From: Zingiber officinale
Lineage: Eukaryota; Streptophyta; Magnoliopsida; Zingiberales; Zingiberaceae
Length of the DNA stretch: 64,000 bases
NCBI RefSeq assembly: GCF_018446385.1
Contig: NC_056002.1
Span: forward strand, 5,753,474 to 5,817,473
Direction of reading: 5' to 3'
This document shows positions 9,088 to 20,100 of the stretch, one piece after another; position 1 is the stretch's first letter, and every line of letters starts with the position of its first letter. Made by a program: the position numbers and the translations under genes. The notes under the pieces were generated by a model. The model had not been told where the DNA came from, ran no database searches, and saw only the letters and a list, made by a program, of their open reading frames with translations.

Positions 9088-10840
9088 TGTTGGTGCAACC
9101 TTAGGTCAAGGTTGACCTGGTTGACCCGACTCGAGGTGACTTGACTCGAGTTGTATTTTGATGTTTGACTTGGAAGATTGTCGGTGCAACCTTAGGTCAA
9201 GGTTGACCTAGTTGAGTTGCATGTCGATGTTTGACGAGAAGAGAGTTGTATTCTTGATGTTTGACAAGAATAGGTGTTTGGGAGATTGTAGGTACAATCT
9301 TAGGTCAAGGTTGACCTGGTTGACCTGATTCGCGAAAAGTCCAAGTATGGAGACTTGGCACTGGAAAAGTCCAAGTACGGAGACTTGGCACGGGGAAAAG
9401 TCCAAGCAGGTAGCTTGGCACGCGGAAAGTCCTGGTGAGTGAAGCCAGGCAGTGGGAAAGTCCTAACTGGGATGTTAGGCAGTTGGAAAGTCCTGGTGAG
9501 TGAAGCCAGGCAGTGAGAAAGTCCTAACTGGGATGTTAGGCAGTGTGGAAGTCCTGGTGAGTGAAGCCGGGCAAGGGAAAATCCAGATGGATCAGGGATG
9601 ATCGGACTTCTGGTGTTGGAAAGTCCAAGTAGGTCAAGGGAGTGATCGGATACTTGGCACGAAGAGGAAAATCCAGATGGATCAGGGATGATCGGACATC
9701 TGGTGTGGAAAAGTCTAAGTGGGTCAAAGGGATTGACCGGACACTTAGCGGGGAGTGCTAGCAGGTCAAGGGAGTGACCGGATGCTAGGCATGATGTACC
9801 AACAGGTCAAGGTTGACCGGATGTTGGTGTGGAAGCCTTAGGTTTAGGGCTGAGAAGTTTGGATCGGGCTGCAGATCGATCCAATGATACATGGGTCATC
9901 TGATCGGTCTGGTGACCGATCAGTGACCGATCAGTATGCTACTGATGGTTATCTGATCGGTCTGGAGACCGATCAGAAGGAGATCAGTGGCAAACTAGCA
10001 GAGAAGAGAAGCCTGATCGGTCTACGGACCTATCAGAAGGTTCCCTGATCGGTCTGTGGACCGATCAGGATGTTCCCTGATCAGTCTGTGGACCGATCAG
10101 GATGTTCCCTGATCGGTCCATGGACCGATCAGGGACGGAACAGAAGCGAAGTTTCTTCCCTGATCGGTCTGCAGACCGATCAGGATGTTGCCTGATCGGT
10201 CCACAGACCGATCAGGGTTCTAGCCGTTGTGACGCAACGGCTAGTTTCTTCGCTGTTTCTTCTTCGCAGGTATAAGAAGACGAGGGCATCTTCTGTGCAA
10301 TGCTCTCTTTCTTTTTCCCTGCTAGAACTTCTGTTCTTCTGCTGCTGAAGCTTCTGCTTCAACTGAGCTTTGATTGAGCTCGCCTCCGAAGCTTCGCGTG
10401 AGCTTCCAGTCGTCGACCAGCTGCTGCGTTTGGGTTGTGAAGTTGCTGCTTCACCTCCAGTCGACAAGAAAGCAAGCAATTGGTAGAGTGTTATTGTATT
10501 TCATATTGTACTGCTTTTCTTACTGTTCTTGTACTCTTTGTTTGCTGTTGCAAACGTTTGTGGTGAGGTTTCTCCACCCACAAGGAGTATATTGTATTAG
10601 CCGATTCTCCGGGGACTCATCCACCGACGGATTGACTGGACTCGTCCACCTTACGGACACGCCGAGGAGTAGGAGCCCTAATCTCCGAACCTCGTTACAT
10701 CCTTGTGTTAAGGTTTGGTTTTCTTCTCTGTCGTTTCTTTGTATTTTCCGCTGCGCTAACACGTTTTGTAGAAAGAAACGACGATTTGGGGTCGGCTATT
10801 CACACCCCCCCTCTCTAGCCGAGTACGAACGGTCCTAACA
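9088..10840 (+). mobile_element. Right (3') LTR of element A
   Basis: It is nearly identical to the left LTR over its first 950 bp. It differs more in the palindrome array and core promoter region (9861-10400), where the right copy carries an extra palindrome unit and several short extra stretches. It ends at 10840 and is followed by the TSD. Confidence 0.92.
9861..10215. repeat. Palindrome array in A's right LTR
   Basis: About ten units of the same GATCGGTC/GACCGATC palindrome, ending about 55 bp before the TATA box at 10271. Several units differ from the left LTR by point changes placed in one arm, for example near 10022-10034 and 10079-10095. Confidence 0.9.
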
Positions 10841-10845
10841 TATAC

Positions 10846-11460
10846 TTGGTGACAATTTTCTCCTGCTTGCTCCTCATGGCCCTCGGTCGAGCACGGTCCT
10901 GACTGATGTCATCTGAATTTCTCAAAGACTACATAAATCCTTGATAATCATGGTCGAGCACGCGACCATACCTTTTTAATTGAGTGTCTTAAATGTTGCC
11001 TCGTGACCGAAGGACATGTGCCCCATATTGTCGCCGCGTGCTTGATGTGATAGGTGGATATCCGTTTGTGATGTGACATGCACCTTTTCAAGTTCAATGG
11101 TTGGATCTGCTTCTAGGTTTCCATAACTCCAAATCGGACGGTTGGGGTCGATCGGCCACGAGGTTTATAACCTCGTGTGCACCGCCATCTTCCTCACTTT
11201 GCATCTTCATCTTCAAGTCTTTGTCTTCGAGCTTCCCTGCGACGCTACATGCTTCTCTCGTTCCAGCGATCTTTCTAGTAAGCCCCCTCCTTTCAATCGA
11301 ATCCTTTCGCTGTTCTTAGCGTCCTCTCTTTCAATCGAACTTCATTGTTTCTTGTCGACCTTCATTTTCAATAGCAAGCTCTTCACAACCTCCCGTCTTC
11401 GTTCCTGAACTCTAGTACACGTCCATCGAGTCCAGGTTCGACGGAGGCGATGCAGAGAGT
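10846..11460 (+). mobile_element. Element E: LTR remainder and leader of the opposite-strand ORF
   Basis: E resumes after A's TSD. A TATA-like 'tttataa' near 11164 matches the position of 'tataaag' in D (53905). A donor-like 'agtaagc' near 11277 aligns with 'agtgagtc' in D near 54050. I see no intact frame. Confidence 0.5.
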
Positions 11461-12292
11461 TTGAGAGCTACTTTTGAAATTTCCTCTGATTATCAAATCG
11501 GCCTTCCTTCGGCTTTTGGCCGCTCAAACGAGCCGCCTCCGGGTTTTGTATGCTTCTTTTGGGACCAATTTACCACTGGTCTGCGGTTCTCGATTCACCC
11601 TTTCTTCTTTGTCATTTGTAAATATTTTCGTATTTCTCTCCATCAACTAGTGTCGAACTCCTTTCGGTTGTTGTGCGGGGTCGTCATTCTGTTCCACCTG
11701 CACAACATTCCTCTTACTCCTCCACTTTTCTACTATTTCTATTATCCCAAATTGTCCGAGCCGAAGACTTTTCTCTTCCAAACTCGAGTGGGCCTAGTCT
11801 TCTTTGATAAGATGTCATCCTCCAACAAGTATTGGAAGGATTACTATTTCTTTGTTCGCTTTCCCGAGCGCTCGGATTTTCCGACCAACTAGCAATTAAA
11901 GGTGTCGAATCTTCTCAAGCTTAAGAAATATAAGAGCCAATCGGACTACCTCTATGCAACTTCCAGCTTGGCCGGTCAGAAGTACCATATCCACAAGCTA
12001 CTGCATGAGGGAGTCCTCTACGTGTTCGGCTTGAGTCTGATCTGCACAAAGCTCCCGTCCAGCCTAGATATGCTCCCATTTTTCTCCTTCATTGAATTTA
12101 ATTGATTTTTCTTTTTTTGTAGCTCACATCATGCTAAGGGTGCGTCCGGCTGGCAAGAGCAAACTTACAAACACAGAGATCAACGTTATGGTCGTAGCCG
12201 AGCTGGAGCCATGGTTTACAGTCGATCGGTTCCAACGAAGATCCGCTCAGAGAGAGCGCGGGAGTGCCAGCCCAAGGGAGAGAAGGGGTGGC
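11461..12292 (+). pseudogene. Element E accessory ORF, 5' part (gypsy-type transposon domain)
   Basis: This runs opposite to E's gag-pol. It encodes a decayed version of the domain in D at 54149-54845: 'GLRFSIHPFF', a 'QLVSNSFRLL' stretch and 'SSNKYWKDYYFFV' are recognisable. This domain family is annotated as putative gypsy-type transposon (Transposase_28, PF04195). The frame is broken at 11890-11892. It resumes at 11902-12105 with a conserved stretch ending 'GVLYVFGLS'. An acceptor-like pyrimidine tract plus 'tag' ends at 12122, where D has a similar acceptor (54905). Athila element G interrupts it at 12293. Confidence 0.7.
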
Positions 12293-13893
12293 TGGTAAGC
12301 TCTCTAAATAGATGTCACAAATTAACTCCCAAATTAATGTTCAGATCGAAAACCCACAACTACACAAAGCAATGTTTTAGTATAAGGCCCGAGTCGAATT
12401 TCCGAGGATTATGCTAGAACGTGCTTATTTTGGATTAAGAACACACTTTTTGGGTTTTCTAGATATGAAATGGGGATTTGGTATTCAAAATGAAATAATA
12501 GACCTAGAAATGAATTCAAAAAAAACTTCAATTACCCTACTGCAGAAATAATTCTAAGAACCAAAAGAAATAAAATTTCAAACTATTCATGCACTGTTCT
12601 ATAAAACTGCAAAATGCAAAACTGCAGAAATAAACTTGCACTAAATGAAACTCAACCCACTGCAATTATTGAACTCTAAATTCTAGATTTATCTAAATTA
12701 AACTAGTAAACTAATCTTAAGCCACCAACAATTAACCAGAAACTAAATCTGCTTAGCCACAAACATAGAAAACAGAATCACAGCAAATTCTGCTGCACAA
12801 ACTGAACAAATCAGAACACGAAGCAGAACACATAAGAACAAGAATAAACAGAGCAGTTTCGTGCAGAAATTAAGACTAAAATAAATCTAAGCTGTGAACT
12901 AACAAATTCAGAAACAAAGTGTAAAAACAAGAAAACCTAAGCTAGAAACAAACTGCAAAGAAAACATAACATCCCTACACCCAAATCTCGGCCAAAACTT
13001 GTCTCCTCCTTGCCGTCACACAAAGAATCTGCAGAGAACACTCCAACAGAAATCGGTCTAGTGTCCTCAAGCTTCAAAACGAACTCAGATTCACTTGTAT
13101 CAGCTCACAAAACTCCAGCGAGATCAGATTCTGACTTGGTACTTTGTTGCACGCTGCTGGGTTCACTGTCGCTGGAATCGCAAGCTGGACGAAGGGCTAC
13201 GAAGGATGGAAACTGGTCGGAAAGGGTTCAGAATCACTGGAGGACCACCGCCAAAAATCCAGTAAAGGAATGGAAACTCGAATCAGAAGAACACCTCCAA
13301 CCCGAGATGAAACTCGCGACTCGCAGCTACAGTGCCTCGCATGCAAAAACACTTGCTGGAAGTGCGCCGATGGTCGGAAGCTGGTCGCCGGAAGCTGAGG
13401 AACTCACGCCGATGATGACAAGTTGGCTTGAAGATCTGGAAGAAGGGAGGGAGCAAGCTTCGCGCCGTCGAAAGAGAAACGGCACGATGAACAGTAGCGA
13501 GCTCACTGTTCACCGTGCCAAAATGTTCTTTAAATACCTAGGGTTTTGGCTCATTGAACCCTAAGTTGGTGTAAGGCTCCTGTGTGATCTAGCTTGGGTT
13601 TAAGCTCCTTGAAATCCATTGGAATCCAAGTTTAATTGAGCCCAAAGGTGGCCTTGCACTACTCCATTTGGTTGAGTGAACTAAGCCTCCACTTGAATCA
13701 TGAGTCCTTGTGTACCCTACAAGACCAAATTCACAAAATGAGGAATAAATCACGCATAAGATGAAAAAACATCATAAAGCTCATAAAAACCTTTTTTGGG
13801 GAAATATAATCAAAATTGGAATTAAACATGTGCAAATATATAAAGAACACCAAATATTAACCCAAAATTAATAAGCAAATTCATAGCTTATCA
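12293..13893 (-). mobile_element. Left (3') LTR of element G
   Basis: It starts TGGTAAGC and ends TTATCA. It is 1601 bp, matching the right LTR in length. A TATA-like 'tatttaaag' reads on the minus strand near 13532. A plus-strand frame at 13010-13564 has no ATG near its start and is probably not a gene. Confidence 0.92.
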
Positions 13894-13907
13894 AATCCCC
13901 CACACTT
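13894..13907 (-). promoter_or_regulatory. Polypurine tract of element G
   Basis: On the minus strand the sequence beside the 3' LTR reads 'agtgtgggggatt'. A near copy sits at 16414-16432. Confidence 0.75.
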
Positions 13908-16900
13908 ATTCTTGCACGCCTTGTGCAAGTGAGCCCACCAAAATATCAACTAAGATGGTACCTCCTTCTCCTAACTATTCTTGATCATATCTTAAAGAAA
14001 GTAAAAGGAAGTTACAAGTAAGTATCAAGTTTCATAGACTCACACATTCATGACCTCTATTTTCACCTTGGTTCGATACTTAGTAAATTTCATCCATCAT
14101 GAATAAAGTGAAAATGATAACATTTCTAATTCTCCCAAGGTAATTTGAGGTGGCTCTCTATTAATCTCAAATCTTGCAAAGGCGGTGGGCACTCAAGCTA
14201 CTCATAGCAAATCCACTACCATAAGCTTGCTTTTCATCTAATTCAACCTCCATCACAGATATTAAGATGCACATTCATGAAAATTTACAACCATTGGAAA
14301 AGAGATCGAAATCAGATGTAAATGAAAGAATTAATGCTAATGGAGCAAATAGAAAGATAAAATTCAACTCAAGGTGGAAGACATGGACTTAGAATGATAT
14401 GTGATGTTCAATTTCGGTCAAGCATGGATGATTTATCTTGGGTCTTAACTACTAAACTGAATTGAGCTCTTCATTCATTTGTATCTTCATAGTCCAGCTC
14501 CTACTTTTCAACTCTTCGTTTCATTCAATTTCACAATTCATAATCTGATACCTCGCATAATCTGATTCCTTTGCAAAAATTTCAGCAGACAACTCTTGAG
14601 ATAACTCACTTGACATTAAATTGCAAAGGCCTTTAATCTCATTCATTCAGATAAGATTCAATCCGGAAATTAGATACAGAAATGAGCATCTTTGAAATCA
14701 GTCTGCAATTCCAATAGTCTTCTTCCAAGCTCAACTGTTCACTGTCCTCAAATTCTGCTGATACTGTTTCAATTCATTCCAGCTAACTCGGAAGAAAGTT
14801 CATTTGATTATGAGTCAACATGGTTAAACTCCCATCCAATACAGATCAGAATGGCAAAAATTCCTGATACAAATCAGCAACTTCCTTATGGACCAACTAT
14901 TCTGCATTCTAATCCATCAGCAGGTTTAAACTTCTTCTATCTTGTCATCCTCTTCAACAATGGTACGAATTCAAGATTCCACCTCTTGTTCTCCAATGGC
15001 ACAAAAATTTCAGCTTGGATTTTACTTTTCCTCACTGAATTACAGTCCAAAACTTCAAGCTGCAATTTTGGTTCAATCTTCTTCAGTTTTCAGCTTTATT
15101 TTCCTGTTTGTTTTCAAATTCCTTGTCTAAAAGTCCTGTAAACTCTGGAGAAGAAAGATAACCAATTAACAATACTAAGTAGCAGCTGGGTTTCAGATTT
15201 TTCTCTGGTCAGTAGCCCCTTTAAACTTCATTCTGCACTATCATTACTGATTTCAGTTTTTCTTCAATGCTGAACTTTGTATCAACCTACCCCTATTAAG
15301 CCTTAAAAATTTCCAATACTTCTTCATCTTGCCTCTTCAGAACCTTTACAATGCATATCCAAAGGTCTTCTATTTTCCAGCAGCTTTGGTTCATCACAAC
15401 TTTCATGCCAATTTGGCACAAAAACTGCCATATTCTGCACAATCTATACTTGCTGAAAATTCTGCACTATACTCATCCCTTTCATTCCAGCACCTTTTCC
15501 CCTTGATCTTCTTTGTATTGAGTTCCACTTCCCAATTTGAGAGTTGTCATTGTCTTCTTTTACTCCTCTCATTCACCACACTTCAGCCTTCAAACACTAC
15601 CATCAAGTGTCATACTATTTCCAGATTTCAGTGATTGACTTGCAATATTTGTGGAAGTTGTTCATGCTAACATTCCATTTGTTTCTTCACATTACAAAGC
15701 TTCATGTAAGCTTTTCTTCTCCTTGATATCATTCCTGAAATCTTGATACTCCAACAGCTCTCAACTTCTGATTTCAGTTTTTCACAACTTCCTTCACAAT
15801 TCTCTGAATTTTCAGCTTATACTTACTATTCTCAACTGATGTTGCTGCTCGCACTCCAAGCTTCTTCAATGCACTGATCTTTACAGTCATCTACGTCAAA
15901 GGATAGCTTAATTTCCATTGAATTTCAGCTAACAACATCCTTAGAAGTGGCTAAAATTCAGAATTTCAGTAAGTTACTACCACCAGAATTCTTCCAGCCT
16001 GTCTGTAGAGAATGCTATCAAGATTCAAGCATGTGCAGATTTCTGATCTTTACTCCTTGTTTTGCAGATGCCATAACAAATTGCATACCAGTTGTTTCAA
16101 CATCTTCTCAAATTCCCACTAAGCTACCTCTCATTTTAATCTTGCATTCTAAGTTTTGATACAAACTGGTACAACATTTCAGCACTGCACTTGAATTCTG
16201 CAGAATTATGGTTCAGAATGCAAGATTTCAATGCACCAATGTCCATAATTCAATCTGTTCAAAATAATTTTTTTTTTCTCTTCACAATCAAATGTATCAC
16301 TCTTGGACAATGACACACAGCAAGTTTAAGAAACCGGGCTTCCTTATTTCTGCAGAATTCACTTCCTCCATCAAAACAAAATAGCTCAACACCAGAACTC
16401 AATCAAACTAAACACCTCCCCCACACTTACTCTTTTGTGCGTCCCGGCCAAAATTAAATCATCACATAACATCCAAGTTAACCATATCCAAAGAAATAAA
16501 ACATGAAAAAAAAAAGAATACAGATAGGATGATTCATGTTAAGAGAAATAGCAAAAATAGGTGAGGGCAATGTGATAATGGAGTAATCTTCATAAAAATG
16601 ACTCAACACTGTTCTAATGGTATAAATCAGATTTGAAGCAAGTTCTAGAGTGAAATAAGCTACAAGTGCATCACTCAAATAGGCTCAAAACTCACTAGGT
16701 AAATAAAAGTTATCATATCATTCCATCAATCAAGAATCCATCACTAGTATCAATCTCTTGCAATCCTAGAGTTCAATCATGCCATAAAGTCGTTAAACAA
16801 GATAACCAAATTTAACATCCCTTTTCAAATCCCTTAAAATGATACAAAGAAATGTCAAAAGAAGGAAGTACCATTTATTCCTAAAACAAAAACTATCGAA

Positions 16901-17100
16901 CTCTAAGAAATGGCAACTATCATGAACATAAAACCTAAACTCCGAAACCATGCAAGAACAACACAACTAATTAGACTCAAGATTTATTAATGCAAGAAAA
17001 TTCTAATGAAACCGAAACTTGTCCTAACATATAAGAAAAACTACTAAAATCTAAAATTTATTCATTTGCAAAGAAACAAAAGATAAAGTAAAACTCCCCT
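13908..17100 (-). other. Region between pol and 3' LTR of element G, no env seen
   Basis: Athila elements often carry an envelope-like gene here. On the minus strand no frame longer than about 66 codons exists, so any env gene is lost or never existed in this family. The plus strand has short stop-free runs (14692-15141, 15329-15634) without recognisable domains. The sequence is AT-rich and rich in 'cagaatt' and 'ttcagc' words. Confidence 0.7.
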
Positions 17101-20100
17101 CTAGCTCGGGTAGATAGCATCAACATGTTCCATTTCCTCTACCACCAAGCCCTTCACTTCTTCATGAAACCTTTTAAGCCTTTGTCCATTAACTTTAAAA
17201 ACCCGGCCAGTAGACATATCTTGGATTTCAACCACTCCATAAAAGAACATATTAGTAACACAATAAGGTCCTTCCCATCTAGATCTCAACTTACCTTTAA
17301 TCAATTTGAGACGAGATCGATATAGAAGTACTTTGTCACCAATTTGAAACTCTTTCACTTCAATTTGTTTGTCATGAAATCTCTTGGCCTTTTCTTTGTA
17401 AATCCGTGAGTTCTCAAATGCTTCCAATCTAATCTCTTCAAGTTCTTGAAGTTGCAACTTTCTTTCTTCTCCAACCGTGTCACTATCAAGGTTGCATGCT
17501 TTAACCGCCCAATACGCCCTATGTTCAATCTCCACAGGTAAATGGCAAGCTTTTCCATACACAATCCTGTATGGAGACATTCTTATAGGGGTCTTGAAAG
17601 CGGTCCTATAAGCCCATAGTGCATCTTCAAGTCTTTTGCTCCAATCCTTCCTATCAGGTCTCACAGTCTTTTCAAGAATTGATTTCACCTCCCTGTTAGA
17701 CACTTCTGCTTGCCCATTTGTTTGAGGGTGATAGGATGTAGAAACTTTATGTGTAACCCCGTACTTATGTAGCAAAGCCTTTATGTGTCTGTTACAAAAA
17801 TGAGACCCTTGATCACTTATGATCGCCCTGGGTACTCCAAACCTGCAAAATATGTGAGACCTGACAAAACTAACAACAACAGAAGAGTCATCCGTCTGAG
17901 TGGGAATGACCTCCACCCATTTGGAAACATAATCAACTGCTAATAAAATGTATGCAAATCCAAAAGAGGCAGGAAATGGACCCATAAACTCAATACCCCA
18001 AACATCAAAAATCTCACAAAATAATATGAATTGTTGAGGCATTTCATTTCTAAGTCCTATGTTCCCAGTTCGTTGACACCTATCACATGATCGATAAAAA
18101 ACATAAGCATCACGAAAAAGGGTAGGCCAATACAAACCACATTCTAATATTTTCCTAGCAGTTCTTTGTGGTCCAAAATGCCCTCCACACTCAAAAGAAT
18201 GACAAAAAGTAAGTACAGACTGAAACTCAGAGTCAGGTATGCATCTCCTAATGATCTGATCACTACAAAATTTCCACAAATAAGGATCATCCCAAACATA
18301 GAATTTTGAATCACTTTTTAATTTATCTTTTTGAGCTTTTGAAAATTGTTTGGGATAAACATGTGCAACTAGGAAATTCACTAGATCCGCATACCATGGA
18401 GACTCACCCTGCAACTGTAGAAGCTGCTCATCCCTGAAATCATCAACAATGGCCGAATGGTCCAAGTCTCCTTCAATCCTGCTCAAGTGATCTGCAACCA
18501 AGTTCTCCTTCCCGCTCCTATCACGTATCTCTACGTCGAATTCTTGAAGCAGAAGCATCCATCTGATTAATCTAGGCTTTGCATCAGGCTTCTTGAGGAG
18601 ATACTTCAAAGCTGCATGATCAGAAAAAATAATCACATGAGAACAAAGAAGATATGATCTGAACTTATCTAAAGCAAAAACAATAGAAAGAAGCTCTTTT
18701 TCTGTTGTTGTGTAGTTTGCTTGAGCTGAGTCCAAAGTCTTGGAAGCATAGCAAATAACATGTGGTGCTCCATCCACTCTCTGTGCTAGTACAGCTCCCA
18801 CTGCATAATCTGAAGCATCACACATCAACTCAAAAGGTAAGGACCAGTCTGGGGGTCTGATGATGGGTGCTGAAGTAAGAGCCTCCTTCAATCTGTCAAA
18901 AGCCTCCATACACCTCTGATCAAAATCAAAAATGACATCCTTCTGAAGTAGCTGAGATAATGGCAGAGCAATCTTACTGAAGTCTCTAATAAATCTCCTG
19001 TAGAATCCTGCATGACCAAGAAAAGCTCGAACCTCCCGCACGCATGCAGGGTAAGATAAAGAAGATATAGCGCTAACTTTAGCAGGATCTACTTCAATGC
19101 CTTTCCTAGAGACTATATGACCTAAAACAATGCCATGCTCTACCATAAAATGACACTTTTCAAAATTTAAAACCAAATCCGTGTCGATACATCTACTTAA
19201 AACTCGAGACAAGTTTTCCAAACATGCATCAAAAGAAGAGCCATAAACAGAAAAATCATCCATGAATACTTCCATGCAATGCTCTAATAAATCACCAAAA
19301 ATACTCACCATGCATCGCTGAAAAGTACCTGGAGCGTTGCACAATCCAAATGGCATCCTACGATATGCGAATGTACCGAAAGGGCAGGTGAAAGTAGTCT
19401 TCTCCTGGTCCTCTGGGTCGATGCAAATATGAAAATAACCAGTATACCCATCAAGAAAACAATAATGTGATTTACCTGCCAATCTCTCCAACATCTGATC
19501 AATAAAAGGAAGTGGATAATGATCCTTTCGGCTTGCTTGGTTCAGCTTCCTATAGTCCACACATACTCTCCAGGAATTCTTTACTCTCGTGGGCACCAGT
19601 TCGTTCTCTTCATTAGCTACCACTGCCACCCCTGACTTCTTCGGAACCACATGGATGGGACTGACCCATTTACTGTCAGAAATCGGATAAATGATGTCAG
19701 CCTGAAGAAGTCTAGTCACCTCCTTCTTTACAACATCCAAAATCAATGGGTTTAGTCGTCTCTGTGGCTGTCTCACTGGCCTCACATCCTCCTCTAAGTG
19801 AATCTTATGCATACAAATGGAAGGACTGATCCCAGGAATGTCTGCCAGAGTCCATCCAATTGCCTTCTTATGTTGTCTCAGAATCTCTAACAATCGTTCC
19901 TCCTGATCCGGTTCCAAATTCTGAGCTATGATGACAGGTAGCTGCTGATTCTCACCCAAATAGCCATACTTCAAATACTGAGGCAATGGCTTCAATTCCT
20001 CTTGTGTCGGGTCAACTGTAGGCGATCCTAGGGGTAGAGCTTCTCCTAAGCAATCCCCTACGCATACCTCTTCCTCTCTGAGCGATCCTAGGGGTAATGC

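Larger units (their letters stand above)
3909..10840 (+). mobile_element. Element A: gag-only Copia-type LTR retrotransposon
   Basis: This is a complete 6.9-kb element with TSD 'tatac' at 3904-3908 and 10841-10845. LTRs of 1714 and 1753 bp begin TGTTGG and end CTAACA. A primer-binding site and a polypurine tract are present. The only long frame is a Gag with two zinc knuckles. No protease, integrase, RT or RNase H can be read in 7151-9087. It fits the class described as terminal-repeat retrotransposons with a GAG domain (TR-GAG). Mobilisation would need enzymes from an autonomous relative. Confidence 0.9.

Noticed and set aside
13010..13564. 184-codon plus-strand frame, repeated at 23856-24410
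   Set aside because: It lies in both LTRs of Athila element G, antisense to it, and has no ATG near its start. Its presence twice only reflects LTR identity.
14692..15634. Possible envelope-like gene of the Athila element
   Set aside because: The open runs are on the wrong strand for element G and show no signal peptide plus transmembrane pattern that I trust.
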